64,000 bases of DNA from VRUE01 sp036379955 (GTDB lineage: Bacteria > Actinomycetota > Thermoleophilia > Solirubrobacterales > 70-9): contig DASVFR010000025.1 in NCBI GenBank assembly GCA_036379955.1, forward strand, positions 1-64,000, given 5' to 3'. Below the pieces are notes generated by a model. It did no database searches. It saw only the letters and a list, made by a program, of their open reading frames with translations, and was not told where the DNA came from. Positions 7,196 to 15,993 of this stretch are shown piece after piece (the first letter of the stretch is position 1; every line of letters starts with the position of its first letter). The translations under genes and the position numbers were made by a program.

Positions 7196-9055
7196 ATGTG
7201 CGGAATCGTCGGATACGTCGGTGGGCGGCCCTGCCGCGAGCTCCTCGTCGCGGGCCTGGAGAAGCTCGAGTACCGCGGCTATGACTCGGCCGGCGTCTCG
7301 GTGATCGAGGACGGCCGCATCGAGAGCGTGCGAGCGGTCGGCAACCTCGCCAACCTGCGCGCCGCCGTCGCCGAGCACGACGAGAACGGGGGCGGCGTCG
7401 CCGTCGCCGTCCCGCCGGCGACCACCGGCGTCGCCCACACGCGCTGGGCAACCCACGGCCGCGTCACCGAGGAGAACGCCCACCCGCACCGCGACTGCTC
7501 GGATCGCATCCACATCGTCCTCAACGGGATCGTCGAGAACCACGCCGAGCTGCGCCGCGAGCTCGCTGCGGAAGGTCACGAGTTCAACTCCGAGACCGAC
7601 GCCGAGATCGTCGCCCACCTGATCGAGCGCAACTACGTCGGAGACCTCGCCGCGGCCGTCCGCGCCTGCTTCGCCGAGCTGCGCGGCCACTATGCCTTCG
7701 TCGCCATGCACGCCGATGAGCCGGGCCGCCTGGTCGGGGCCCGTAAGGAGTGCCCGCTGGTCGCCGGCGTCGGCGAGGGAGAGACGTTCCTCGCCTCGGC
7801 GATTCCCGCCTTTCTCGCCGAGACCCGCGAGGCGGTCCTGATCGAGAACGACGAGATCGTCACCGTCGACGCCATGGGGGTGAGCATCGCCGGTGCCGAC
7901 GGGACCCCCGTGGAGCGCGCGGCCGAAGAGATCTCCTGGGACGAGTCGGCGGCCGAGAAGGGTGGCTACGAGACCTTCATGCTGAAGGAGATCCACGAAC
8001 AGGCCGACGCCGTCGCCGAGACGATCGCCGACAGGCTGCCGACCGACGAGTGCGTCGACCTCTCCGAGCTGGAGCTCGACGACGAGTTCCTCCGCGGTCT
8101 GCGGCGGATCGTGATCGTCGCCTGCGGTACCTCCTACCACGCCGGTCTCGTCGGGCGTTACGCGATCGAGGAGTGGGCCCGGGTGCCGGTCGAGATGGAC
8201 ATCGCGTCCGAGTACCGCTACCGCAATCCGGTGGTCGGGCCGGACGATCTGGTGATCGGCATCACGCAGTCGGGGGAGACCGCCGACACGTTGGCGGCGA
8301 TGCGGCTCGCCCGCGAGCACGGCGCCAAGGTGCTGGCGATCGCCAACGTGATGGGCAGCCAGGCCACGCGCGACGCCGACACCGTTCTCTACACCCGCGC
8401 CGGCCCGGAGGTCAGCGTGGCGGCGACCAAGACCTTCGTCGCGCAGGTCGCGACGATGTACCTGCTCGGCCTGCGTCTGGCCGAGCTGCGCGGCACGCTG
8501 CCCGCCGAGCGCCTCGCCGAGCTGGTCGTCGAGCTGAAGGCGCTTCCCTCGAAGATCGAGGCGACCCTGGCCGGCTGCGAAGAGCCCGCCCGCGAGATCG
8601 CGGCCGCGGAGTTCGAGCACGACTTCTTCCTCTATCTAGGTCGCCACATCGGCCTGCCGGTCTGCCTCGAGGGGGCGCTGAAGTTGAAGGAGATCTCCTA
8701 CGTCCCCACCGACGCCTACGCGGCGGGGGAGATGAAGCACGGTCCGATCGCGCTGCTGGACGAGTCGACGCCGGTCGTCTGCGTGGCGACCGAGAGCCCG
8801 ATTCTCGACAAGGTGCTCTCCAACGTCGAGGAGGTCCGCGCCCGGGGGGCGGAGACGGTCGCGATCGCGACCGAGGGCGACGAGCGGGTCGGCGAGGTCG
8901 CCGACCGCACGATCACAGTGGCTCGCACCGACTGGATCCTGCAGCCGATCGTCGCGATCCTGCCGCTGCAGCTGCTCGCCTACGGGATCGCCAAAGCGCG
9001 CGGGCTCAACGTCGATCAGCCCCGTAACCTGGCCAAGACGGTCACCGTTGAGTAA
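7196..9055 (+). CDS. glmS: Glutamine-fructose-6-phosphate aminotransferase (isomerising)
   Basis: Makes glucosamine-6-phosphate from fructose-6-phosphate and glutamine, the first committed step toward UDP-GlcNAc. MCGIVGYVGG supplies the N-terminal nucleophile Cys2 of the class II amidotransferase domain. Two SIS sugar-isomerase domains follow (CGTSYHAG near residue 309; PTDAYAAGEMKHGP in the second), and the end DQPRNLAKTVTVE is typical. 619 residues. It lies 32 bases after glmM. No Shine-Dalgarno sequence is seen; a TACCCT at 7177-7182 could be a -10 box for a short leader. Confidence 0.97.
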   Translation: MCGIVGYVGGRPCRELLVAGLEKLEYRGYDSAGVSVIEDGRIESVRAVGNLANLRAAVAEHDENGGGVAVAVPPATTGVAHTRWATHGRVTEENAHPHRDCSDRIHIVLNGIVENHAELRRELAAEGHEFNSETDAEIVAHLIERNYVGDLAAAVRACFAELRGHYAFVAMHADEPGRLVGARKECPLVAGVGEGETFLASAIPAFLAETREAVLIENDEIVTVDAMGVSIAGADGTPVERAAEEISWDESAAEKGGYETFMLKEIHEQADAVAETIADRLPTDECVDLSELELDDEFLRGLRRIVIVACGTSYHAGLVGRYAIEEWARVPVEMDIASEYRYRNPVVGPDDLVIGITQSGETADTLAAMRLAREHGAKVLAIANVMGSQATRDADTVLYTRAGPEVSVAATKTFVAQVATMYLLGLRLAELRGTLPAERLAELVVELKALPSKIEATLAGCEEPAREIAAAEFEHDFFLYLGRHIGLPVCLEGALKLKEISYVPTDAYAAGEMKHGPIALLDESTPVVCVATESPILDKVLSNVEEVRARGAETVAIATEGDERVGEVADRTITVARTDWILQPIVAILPLQLLAYGIAKARGLNVDQPRNLAKTVTVE

Positions 9056-9104
9056 GGCGTCGTTCAGGCGTCCAAGCGGGGCTTTTGCGCACAGCCGGCT
9101 CAGC

Positions 9105-9110
9105 TAGTCT
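9105..9110 (+). promoter_or_regulatory. Candidate leaderless -10 box
   Basis: TAGTCT, 8 bases before the ATG at 9119, with no Shine-Dalgarno sequence between them. Confidence 0.45.
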
Positions 9111-9118
9111 GCCGCCCC

Positions 9119-10675
9119 ATGACAAGAACCCGCCTCGCTCTCCCTGTCCTCGCGGCCGTGGCCGCGCTCGCGATCGCCGGCTGCGGCGGCGGTGGCGAAT
9201 CCAGCTCCGAACTCGCCGGCTTCGCCGCCCCGGGCTCGCTCGTCTTCGTCGAAGGCAAGCTGCAGCCGAGCGGCGAGCTGAAGTCCAACGTCGACTCGAT
9301 CGCCAGCAAGGTGGCGGGGGTGGACAGCCTGGGGAAGCTGGTCGTCGAAAAACTCGAAGAATCGGCGCGGCAGGACGGCGAACCGGTCGACTTCGCCACC
9401 GAAATCGAACCCTGGCTGGGCGAAGACGGGGCGCTGGCGTTCAAGACCGTCGACGCCGACAACAACCCCACCGAGCTGACGATGGCGATAGCGACGACGG
9501 ATCCAGCGGCCACCCGGGAATTCGTCGACAAGCGAGCCGAAGGGGGCAAGCAGCCCTACGCCGAAGCCTCCTACAAGGGCGTCGAATTCGAGGTCGGCGG
9601 CTCCGAAGACCAGGCGATCGGGGTGGTCGACGACTTCCTCGTCGTCGCCGAAAGCGAACGCGTCTTCAAGGCCGCCGTCGACGCTTGGCAGGGCGAATCG
9701 CTGGCCGACGAAGCGCGCTTCCAGGACGCGATCTCGGCCGCTTCCGACGGCAGTCTCGCCGACGTCTACCTCGACCTCGGTGCGCTGGCGAAAGCCTCGG
9801 AAGGGGAATTCGAACAGCAGGCGGAACAGCTCTTCCAGAGCGCCGGGGTCGACCTCGACGAAGCCACCGCGGTGGCCAGCGTGATCCCCCAGTCCGACCG
9901 GGTCGAAGTCGCGCTGAGCAGCCAGAGCGGCGCCGAACCGCCGCCCGACGGCGACGCCTCGAAGCTGATCGGGTCGTTGCCCGGCAACGCCTTCGCGGCT
10001 GTCGGCTTCGCCGGGTTCAGCGACCGGCTCGAAGAATCGCTCGACGAGCTCGATAAGGAAGGCATTCCCGGCCAGATTCCGCCGAACCAGCTGAAGAGCA
10101 CGCTGCAGGCGATGGGCATCGACCTCGACGAGCTCGCGAGCTCGCTCGAAGAAGGAGCGGTCTTCGCCCAGGGCAGGAGCCGCGACAGCCTCGAAGGAGC
10201 GATGGTGCTGACCAGCGACTCCAGCGAAGCGGCGAAGACCGTCGCCAACCTCGGCGTGCTGCTCCGCAACACCGGGACCCCGGGCGTGACCGCGGTGAGG
10301 AGCAATGGCGCCAGCGGCTTCTCGATCCACAGCGAAGAACTAGGCGACAAGCCGCTCGTCGTGGTCTCCAAGGGCGAACGGGTCGCGGTCGGCTACGGCT
10401 TGGCGCCGGCGCTGGCCGGTCTCGCCTCCGAAGGGGAAACGCTCTCCGACCGGGCGAGCTACAAGGCCGCCGTGTCGGCGTTGGGCGGGACCCCGATCAG
10501 CGCCTTCGCCGACGGCCCGGCCGCGCTGGAACTGGCCGAAGCGCTGGTGCCGCGCTCGAAGGAAGGCTTCTGGGAAGCGACGCCCTACCTGAAGAAGATC
10601 GAATTCATCGCGATGGGCTCCGGCAGCGAAGGCGACCTGGCGACCGCGAGGCTGATCGCCGGGCTGAAGAAGTAA
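9119..10675 (+). CDS. DUF3352-like lipoprotein
   Basis: 518 residues. The N-terminus is a lipoprotein signal peptide with lipobox AIAGC and Cys22, followed by a Gly/Ser-rich linker, so the protein should be anchored outside the membrane. The remainder resembles the DUF3352 family; its function is unknown. Oddly, about 44 of 49 Glu codons are GAA and most of the few GAG codons precede CTG/CTC, whereas the flanking glmS and alr genes use mostly GAG. It stands alone between glmS and acpS. Confidence 0.75.
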   Translation: MTRTRLALPVLAAVAALAIAGCGGGGESSSELAGFAAPGSLVFVEGKLQPSGELKSNVDSIASKVAGVDSLGKLVVEKLEESARQDGEPVDFATEIEPWLGEDGALAFKTVDADNNPTELTMAIATTDPAATREFVDKRAEGGKQPYAEASYKGVEFEVGGSEDQAIGVVDDFLVVAESERVFKAAVDAWQGESLADEARFQDAISAASDGSLADVYLDLGALAKASEGEFEQQAEQLFQSAGVDLDEATAVASVIPQSDRVEVALSSQSGAEPPPDGDASKLIGSLPGNAFAAVGFAGFSDRLEESLDELDKEGIPGQIPPNQLKSTLQAMGIDLDELASSLEEGAVFAQGRSRDSLEGAMVLTSDSSEAAKTVANLGVLLRNTGTPGVTAVRSNGASGFSIHSEELGDKPLVVVSKGERVAVGYGLAPALAGLASEGETLSDRASYKAAVSALGGTPISAFADGPAALELAEALVPRSKEGFWEATPYLKKIEFIAMGSGSEGDLATARLIAGLKK

Positions 10676-10684
10676 GCGGGAGGG

Positions 10685-11044
10685 ATGGCCTCCGGCATCG
10701 GCATCGACCTGCTCGAGATCGACCGTCTGGAGCGGGCGCTGGAGCGCCATCCCCGCCTCGCCGAGCGGGTCTTCAGCCCGGGCGAGTGCGAGTACGCCGC
10801 GGCCCGCGCCCGCCCCGCCCGCCACCTTGCCGCCCGCTTCGCCGCCAAGGAGGCGGTGGTCAAGGCGCTCGGGCTTTCGGGCGGCTTCGGCCTGCGCGAG
10901 ATCGAGGTGATCGCTGGGGAGCCGCCCGCAGTGCGGCTCTCCGGTCGGGCCGCCGAGGCCGGCGAGGGGCTGGACGTGCAGATCTCGCTGACGCATTCGC
11001 GGGATGTGGCCGCAGCGGTTGCCGTGGCAGGGCCAAGCCGGTAG
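10685..11044 (+). CDS. acpS: Holo-[acyl-carrier-protein] synthase
   Basis: Transfers 4'-phosphopantetheine from CoA to acyl carrier protein. 119 residues with the two family motifs: GIGIDLLEIDRLE at the N-terminus (metal-binding Asp8) and RHLAARFAAKEAVVKALG in the middle (Glu of the FAAKEA motif). The closing SLTHSRDVAAAVAV is also typical. An AAGCGGGAGGG sequence before the ATG could serve as Shine-Dalgarno. A class 1 inverted repeat begins at its stop codon. Confidence 0.95.
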   Translation: MASGIGIDLLEIDRLERALERHPRLAERVFSPGECEYAAARARPARHLAARFAAKEAVVKALGLSGGFGLREIEVIAGEPPAVRLSGRAAEAGEGLDVQISLTHSRDVAAAVAVAGPSR

Positions 11045-11139
11045 CGCGCGGGTCCTGTCGCGGCGGTCCCCCATGTGCTCGGACGCGCTTCGCGCGCCCT
11101 CCGCTATGGGGGACCCCCCACCGCCGCGCCACCCGCGCG
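11045..11139 (+). repeat. Long inverted repeat, class 1 (CCTGT/CC bulge)
   Basis: It begins directly after the acpS stop. Outer arms are CGCGCGGGT (11045-11053) and ACCCGCGCG (11131-11139). The bulge is CCTGT (11054-11058) on the left and CC (11129-11130) on the right, then CGCGGCGG/CCGCCGCG and TCCCCCAT/ATGGGGGA stems. It has the same bulge signature as 493-588 and 27886-27977. Confidence 0.85.
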
Positions 11140-11150
11140 AGTAGCGGGGT

Positions 11151-11156
11151 TAGGCT
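11151..11156 (+). promoter_or_regulatory. Candidate leaderless -10 box
   Basis: TAGGCT, 8 bases before ATG 11165, just after the inverted repeat; no Shine-Dalgarno sequence. Confidence 0.45.
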
Positions 11157-11164
11157 CTGCCGCA

Positions 11165-12670
11165 ATGGAGCCATGGCTGAAACCGCTCTACGACGCCGAA
11201 GGGATGCGGGCAGTCGATCGCTGGGCGATCGAGGAGCGGGGGGTGCCTTCGCTGGAGCTGATGGAGGCGGCGGGGCTGGCGGTGGCGGAGGCCGTGGCCG
11301 AGCTGGCTGGGGACGGGCCGGTCCGGGTCGTCTGTGGGAAGGGGAACAACGCGGGGGACGGCCTGGTGGCCGCCCGGCGCCTGCGGGAGATGGGTTACGA
11401 GGTCGAGGCGCTGCTGCTCTGGCCGGGAGGGGAGCTGAGCGGGGACGCCGCGGCGAACCTGGCGCGCTTCCCGGCGGAGCACGTCAACGGTGGGCTCGAT
11501 GCGCGCCTGGAGGGGTCCGGGGCTGTGGTCGACGCGATCTTCGGCACGGGATTCTCGGGCGCCCCGCGCGATCCGGCGGCGGCGGCGATCGAGGCGATCG
11601 ACTGCTGCGGGGCGCCGGTCGTCGCCTGTGACGTCGCCTCCGGGGTCGACGCGTCGAGCGGTGAGGTGGCGGCTAGCGCGGTCGAGGCCGACGTCACGGT
11701 CAGTTTCCACGCGGCCAAGGTCGGCCACCGGGTGGCGCCCGGCAAGTGGCACACGGGCGAACTGCGCGTCGTCCCGATCGGGATCCCCGAGGGGGCCCCC
11801 GGCGAGCCGGCCGGTGGCGAGATCGAGGCCGCGGTGCTCGCCCTCGCTCCCTCCCGCGGCCCGCGCTCGACCAAGTTCAGCTCCGGCCAGGTCGCGATCG
11901 CCGGCGGTTCGCGCGGGCTGACCGGGGCGGTGCGGATGACGTCGCTCGCGGCGATACGGGCCGGTGCGGGCTATGCGACCGTCGCCGTCCCGGCTGATCT
12001 CGAGGCGATCTTCGAGGCGGGACAGCCCGAGGTGATGTCGGCCGGCTGCCCCGGCGGCGACGGCTGCCTGTCGCCGGGCTCGCTGAAGGCGGTGCTGCGC
12101 ACGTTCGAGCGCGCCGCGGCAGGGGTCCTGGGGCCGGGGATGGGGCGCGACCCCGGCACGGTCGAGCTTGCCCGCGACGCCGCCACCGCGATCGATTGCC
12201 CCCTCGTCGTCGACGCCGACGGCCTCAACGCATTCGCCGGCGAGCTCGGGCGCCTGGCGACGCGGCCAGGGCCGACGGTGCTCACTCCGCACGCCGGCGA
12301 GCTCGGGCGCCTGCTCGGCCGCTCTTCCGAGGAGGTCTCGGCTCAGCGTCTCGCCGCGGCCCGGGATGTAGCGCGGATGGCGAACGCGGTGGTCGTGCTC
12401 AAGGGCGACGACACGATCGTCATCGACGGCGAGCGGCTTGCGGTCAACGCGCTCTCGGCCCCGGCGCTGGCCACCGCCGGCACCGGCGACGTGCTCTCGG
12501 GAATGACTGCGGCCCTGCTCGCCCGCGGCCTGGAGCCGTTCGCGGCGGCCTGCGCTGCCGTCCATGCCCACGCCCGCGCCGGTCGCGAGGCTGCGGTGCG
12601 GATCGGCGGCGCCGAGTCGGTGATCGCAACGGATGTGATCGACTCGATCCCCACCAACCTACGCCCCTGA
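11165..12670 (+). CDS. nnr: Bifunctional NAD(P)H-hydrate epimerase / ADP-dependent dehydratase
   Basis: Repairs hydrated NADH and NADPH. 501 residues. The N-terminal YjeF_N epimerase domain (about 1-210) has GLAVAEAV and CGKGNNAGDGLVAARRL. The C-terminal ribokinase-like YjeF_C dehydratase domain (about 230-500) has VVDADGLNAF, TPHAGELGRLLG and TAGTGDVLSGM near residue 440. ATG 11165 matches the family start and is preceded by a -10-like TAGGCT; the frame upstream belongs to the inverted repeat. The acpS-nnr-alr order is familiar in many bacteria. Confidence 0.94.
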   Translation: MEPWLKPLYDAEGMRAVDRWAIEERGVPSLELMEAAGLAVAEAVAELAGDGPVRVVCGKGNNAGDGLVAARRLREMGYEVEALLLWPGGELSGDAAANLARFPAEHVNGGLDARLEGSGAVVDAIFGTGFSGAPRDPAAAAIEAIDCCGAPVVACDVASGVDASSGEVAASAVEADVTVSFHAAKVGHRVAPGKWHTGELRVVPIGIPEGAPGEPAGGEIEAAVLALAPSRGPRSTKFSSGQVAIAGGSRGLTGAVRMTSLAAIRAGAGYATVAVPADLEAIFEAGQPEVMSAGCPGGDGCLSPGSLKAVLRTFERAAAGVLGPGMGRDPGTVELARDAATAIDCPLVVDADGLNAFAGELGRLATRPGPTVLTPHAGELGRLLGRSSEEVSAQRLAAARDVARMANAVVVLKGDDTIVIDGERLAVNALSAPALATAGTGDVLSGMTAALLARGLEPFAAACAAVHAHARAGREAAVRIGGAESVIATDVIDSIPTNLRP

Positions 12671-12674
12671 TGTC

Positions 12675-12720
12675 CGGCTGATCGATTTACCCACCCATAT
12701 GGGGGTCAATCGATCAGCCG
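12675..12720. repeat. Inverted repeat, TGATCGATT class
   Basis: It begins 5 bases after the nnr stop. CGGCTGATCGATTTA (12675-12689) pairs with 12706-12720 with one mismatch, then ACCC with GGGG. The minus-strand reading TGATCGATTGACCCCC recurs at 55629-55644. Confidence 0.8.
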
Positions 12721-12738
12721 TCGGTCCTGCCGGTGGAA

Positions 12739-12744
12739 TAACCT
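12739..12744 (+). promoter_or_regulatory. Candidate leaderless -10 box
   Basis: TAACCT, 11 bases before ATG 12756; no Shine-Dalgarno sequence. Confidence 0.35.
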
Positions 12745-12755
12745 CGCCCCCGACG

Positions 12756-13217
12756 ATGAAGACTGCTACCGAGATCATGGACGCCGACGTCCCGGCCGTC
12801 TCCCCGGACGCGGACGCGCGCGCTGCGATCGAGCTGCTCGCCAAGACCGAGATGGGCGCGATTCCGGTGATCGACGCCGAGCGCAAGGTCGTCGGCATCG
12901 TCAGCGAGTCCGACCTCATCCTCGGCGACGAGCAGGCCGACCTGCACCTGCCGCATTATCTGAACATCATGGGCGGGGTCGTCTTCGTCGGTTCGATGAA
13001 GGGCTTCGAGGAGCGGCTCAACAAAGCCTTCGCCACCAAGGTCTCCGAGCTGATGACCGCCGACCCGGTCGTCGTCCGCACCGATGACGACGCCGAGGCG
13101 GTCGCGCGGAAGGTCGCCGAGGAGCACCACAACCACCTGCCCGTGGTCGACGGCGAGGGTCGCCTCGCCGGCTTGGTGACTCGGGCCGACGCGCTCTCCG
13201 CGCTCGTCGCCGGCTAG
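12756..13217 (+). CDS. CBS-domain pair protein
   Basis: 153 residues made of two CBS motifs: residues about 1-60 (MGAIPVIDAERKVVGIVSESDL) and about 95-153 (NHLPVVDGEGRLAGLVTRADAL). Between them is a linker with HLPHYLNIMGGVVFVGSMKGF. CBS pairs bind adenine nucleotides and act as energy or redox sensors; the partner here is unknown. ATG 12756 is preferred over ATG 12699, which lies inside the inverted repeat. The stop is 2 bases before alr, suggesting co-transcription. Confidence 0.9.
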   Translation: MKTATEIMDADVPAVSPDADARAAIELLAKTEMGAIPVIDAERKVVGIVSESDLILGDEQADLHLPHYLNIMGGVVFVGSMKGFEERLNKAFATKVSELMTADPVVVRTDDDAEAVARKVAEEHHNHLPVVDGEGRLAGLVTRADALSALVAG

Positions 13218-13219
13218 TC

Positions 13220-14329
13220 ATGGCGCGGGCGGTGGCCCGGATCGACCTCGGCGCCGTCGAGCGCAACTGCGCCCGGCTGGCGGCGGAGCTCGGTGGGGCG
13301 TCGGAGCTGTGCGCGGTGGTCAAGGCGGACGGCTACGGTCACGGCGCCGAGGCCTGCGCCGAGGCTGCCCTCGCCGGTGGCGCGACCAGGCTGGCGGTCG
13401 CCACCGGCGCCGAGGCCTCCCAGATCGGCACCCGCTTCCCAGGCATCCCCCTGCTGACGATGGGGGCGCTCGATGCCTGCGATCTCGACGCTGCGCTCGC
13501 CGCCGGCGCGGAGGTCGCGGTCTGGCGCGAGGGCTTCCGGGAGCTGGTCGCGGCGCGAGCGCGGGCGCTGGGCCGGCCGGTCCGCGTGCACGTCAAGTAC
13601 GACACCGGCATGGGCCGGCTCGGCAATCCCGATCCGGACGAGTCGCTGGCCCTGGCCCGCGCCTGTGCCCTCGCCGACGACCTGGAGCTGACCGGCGTCT
13701 GGACGCATTTCGCCACCGCCGACGAACCCGAGTCGGACTTCTTCGATGTCCAGCTGGAGCGGTTCGCTGCGCTTGCGGCGGCGGTCAAGGACGAGTTTCC
13801 CGGCGCGATCGCCCACGCCGCCAACAGCGCCGCCGTCTTCCGCGACCGGCGCTCGCACTTCGACATGGCCCGCTGCGGGATCGCCGTCTACGGCCTCGAC
13901 CCCTTCCAGGGCGACCCCGCCGAGCGCGGCTTGCATCCGACCCTCTCGCTGCGCAGCTACGTGGCCGACGTCAAGCGCTTCGCCGCCGGCGAGAGCGCCG
14001 GCTACGGCCGCACCTGGCGGGCGCCGACCGACACCTGGGTCGGGGTGCTGCCGCTCGGCTACGGCGACGGCGTGCGGCGCGGCCTCTCCAACGACGCCGA
14101 GGTGCTGATCCGCGGTCGCCGCCACCCCCTGGTCGGCACCGTCTCGATGGACAACGTCACCGTGGACCTTGGCCCGGAGACGGAGGTCGAGCCCGGCGAG
14201 GAGGCGGTCCTGATCGGCGAGCAGGGCGGGGAGTCGATCCGCGCCGAGGAGCTGGCCAGCCGGCTCGGCACGATCAACTACGAGGTCACCTGCGGGATCT
14301 CCGCCAGGGTCCTGCGGGAAAGGGCATGA
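13220..14329 (+). CDS. alr: Alanine racemase
   Basis: PLP enzyme supplying D-alanine for peptidoglycan. 369 residues. The PLP-binding lysine is Lys35 in AVVKADGYGHGAE. The barrel ends with GYGRTWRAPTDTWVGVLPLGYGDG, which holds the active-site tyrosine region, and the C-terminal beta domain has GTVSMDNVTVDLG. The start ATG is 2 bases after the CBS gene stop, and the stop overlaps the next start as ATGA, so translation is likely coupled. Confidence 0.96.
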   Translation: MARAVARIDLGAVERNCARLAAELGGASELCAVVKADGYGHGAEACAEAALAGGATRLAVATGAEASQIGTRFPGIPLLTMGALDACDLDAALAAGAEVAVWREGFRELVAARARALGRPVRVHVKYDTGMGRLGNPDPDESLALARACALADDLELTGVWTHFATADEPESDFFDVQLERFAALAAAVKDEFPGAIAHAANSAAVFRDRRSHFDMARCGIAVYGLDPFQGDPAERGLHPTLSLRSYVADVKRFAAGESAGYGRTWRAPTDTWVGVLPLGYGDGVRRGLSNDAEVLIRGRRHPLVGTVSMDNVTVDLGPETEVEPGEEAVLIGEQGGESIRAEELASRLGTINYEVTCGISARVLRERA

Positions 14330-15744
14330 CGGTCGCCGACCGCCTGCGCGCCGGCGCGCTGCCGCAACTGGCGCGGCGGGCGCTCGGCGACGACGTTGGG
14401 GTCTGGATCGCGGGCGGTGCGGTGCGCGACGCGGCCCTGGGGCTGGCGGTCGACGACCTCGACCTGGCCGTGTCCGGCGACCCCGAGGCCGTCGTCAAGG
14501 CGATCGCGCGCGAGGGAGGCGGGCACGCCTTCGAGCTCTCGGCCGAGTACGCGACCTGGCGCGTCGTCGCCGCCGACGGTTCCTGGCAGGTCGACGCCAC
14601 CGCGTTGCGCGGGTCGACGATCGAGGCCGATCTGGCCGAGCGGGACTTCACGATCGGGGCGGTCGCCGTGCCACTCGTCGGCGGCGAGCCGATCGACCCC
14701 TTCGGCGGGCTCGCCGACCTCGACCGTCGTCTCCTGCGCGCGGTCGGGGAGCGCAGCTTCGCCGCCGACCCGCTGCGCCTGCTGCGCGCCGCCAGGCTGG
14801 TCGCGGGGCTCGACCTGGAGGTCGACCCAGCGACGGCCGCGCTCGCCCGCGCCGAAGCACACCGCGCCGGCGAGCCCGCCGGTGAGCGCCAGCTCGCCGA
14901 GCTGCGGCAGCTGCTCGGCGGTCCCGATCCCCTGCGCGGGATGGCGCTGCTCGACGAGCTTGGGTTGACGCCGGCGGTGCTACCCGAGGTGGAGGCACTG
15001 AAGGGGGTCGAACAGGGACCCAACCACCACCTTGACGTCCACGGTCACACGCTAGCCGTGCTCGAGCGCACGCTCGAGGTCGAGGCCGACCTCGGGCGCT
15101 TCGGCGGCGAGCGGGCGGAGGAGCTGAGGGCGCTGCTCGCCGAGCCGCTCGCCGACGAGATGAGTCGCGGCACGGCGCTGCGTTTCGGCGCCCTCCTGCA
15201 CGACATCGGCAAGCCGGCGACCCGCTCCGAGCAGCAGGGCTTCGTCACCTTCGTCGGTCACGACCGCGACGGGGTCGCGATCGTCGGCGGCATCTGCGAG
15301 CGGCTGCGGGCGAGCCGGGCCCTGACCCGCCACCTGCAGGACCTCACCCTGCACCATCTGCGCCTCGGCTTCATGGTCCACGAGGCGCCGCTGCCGGCGC
15401 GTCGCGTCCACGAGTACCTGCGGGCGACCGACCCCGTCAGCGTCGACGTGACGCTGCTGACCGTTGCCGACCGGCTCTCGGCGCGGGGGTCGGGGCCGTT
15501 CGCGACCGAGGAGGCGATCGAGGCCCACCTCGCCCTGGCTCGCGACATGCTGGCCGCGGCGCTCGACTGGCGGCGCGACGGCCCGCCGCCGCCGCTGCTG
15601 CGCGGCGACGAGCTGGCCGCCGAGCTGGGGATCCCGCAAGGGCCCGCGCTTGGCGAGCTGCTCGAAGAGGTCGAGGCGGCTCAGTACGCAGGAGAGGTGG
15701 CCGATCGTCAGCAGGCCGTCGAGTACCTCCGCCGCCGCGGGTGA
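14326..15744 (+). CDS. cca: CCA tRNA nucleotidyltransferase-type protein with HD domain
   Basis: 472 residues. The N-terminal class II nucleotidyltransferase domain has GGAVRDAALGL near residue 28 and catalytic DLDLAV near 45. An RNA/tRNA-binding RNase-head region (RNA_bd, DPLRLLRAARL) follows, then an HD hydrolase domain with LLHDIGKPA near residue 290 and TLHHLRLGF. This order fits bacterial CCA-adding enzymes, which build or repair tRNA 3' ends; HD-bearing members can also have phosphatase activity. An A-only or poly(A) polymerase role cannot be excluded. The start ATG overlaps the alr stop. Confidence 0.85.
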   Translation: MTVADRLRAGALPQLARRALGDDVGVWIAGGAVRDAALGLAVDDLDLAVSGDPEAVVKAIAREGGGHAFELSAEYATWRVVAADGSWQVDATALRGSTIEADLAERDFTIGAVAVPLVGGEPIDPFGGLADLDRRLLRAVGERSFAADPLRLLRAARLVAGLDLEVDPATAALARAEAHRAGEPAGERQLAELRQLLGGPDPLRGMALLDELGLTPAVLPEVEALKGVEQGPNHHLDVHGHTLAVLERTLEVEADLGRFGGERAEELRALLAEPLADEMSRGTALRFGALLHDIGKPATRSEQQGFVTFVGHDRDGVAIVGGICERLRASRALTRHLQDLTLHHLRLGFMVHEAPLPARRVHEYLRATDPVSVDVTLLTVADRLSARGSGPFATEEAIEAHLALARDMLAAALDWRRDGPPPPLLRGDELAAELGIPQGPALGELLEEVEAAQYAGEVADRQQAVEYLRRRG

Positions 15745-15748
15745 CTGT

Positions 15749-15754
15749 TACGCT
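15749..15754 (+). promoter_or_regulatory. Candidate leaderless -10 box for infA
   Basis: TACGCT, 9 bases before the infA ATG; no Shine-Dalgarno sequence. Confidence 0.4.
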
Positions 15755-15763
15755 GCCCGCCGC

Positions 15764-15982
15764 ATGGGGAAAGAGGAGAAGATCGAGATGGAGGGCGAGA
15801 TCACCGAGGCCCTCCCCAACACGATGTTCCGCGTCAAACTCGACAACGGCCACGACGTGCTCGGCCACATCTCGGGCAAGATGCGCCGCCACTACATCCG
15901 CATCCTCCCCGGCGACCGCGTGAAGATCGAGCTCTCGCCATACGACCTCGACCGGGGCCGGATCACCTACCGCTACAAATAG
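15764..15982 (+). CDS. infA: Translation initiation factor IF-1
   Basis: 72 residues, the normal size, with the complete OB-fold sequence: EKIEMEGEITEALPNTMFRV, LGHISGKMRRHYIRILPGD and VKIELSPYDLDRGRITYRYK. IF-1 binds the ribosomal A site during initiation. It sits apart from the large ribosomal protein operon, 19 bases after the CCA-type gene. A -10-like TACGCT and the absence of a Shine-Dalgarno sequence suggest its own leaderless transcript. Confidence 0.95.
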   Translation: MGKEEKIEMEGEITEALPNTMFRVKLDNGHDVLGHISGKMRRHYIRILPGDRVKIELSPYDLDRGRITYRYK

Positions 15983-15993
15983 GCCGCTTACCG

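Noticed and set aside
13309..14325. Upstream extension of the CCA-type protein through the alanine racemase gene
   Set aside because: The frame is open only because of GC-rich codon bias; the alanine racemase frame has the real motifs and the CCA-type start overlaps its stop.
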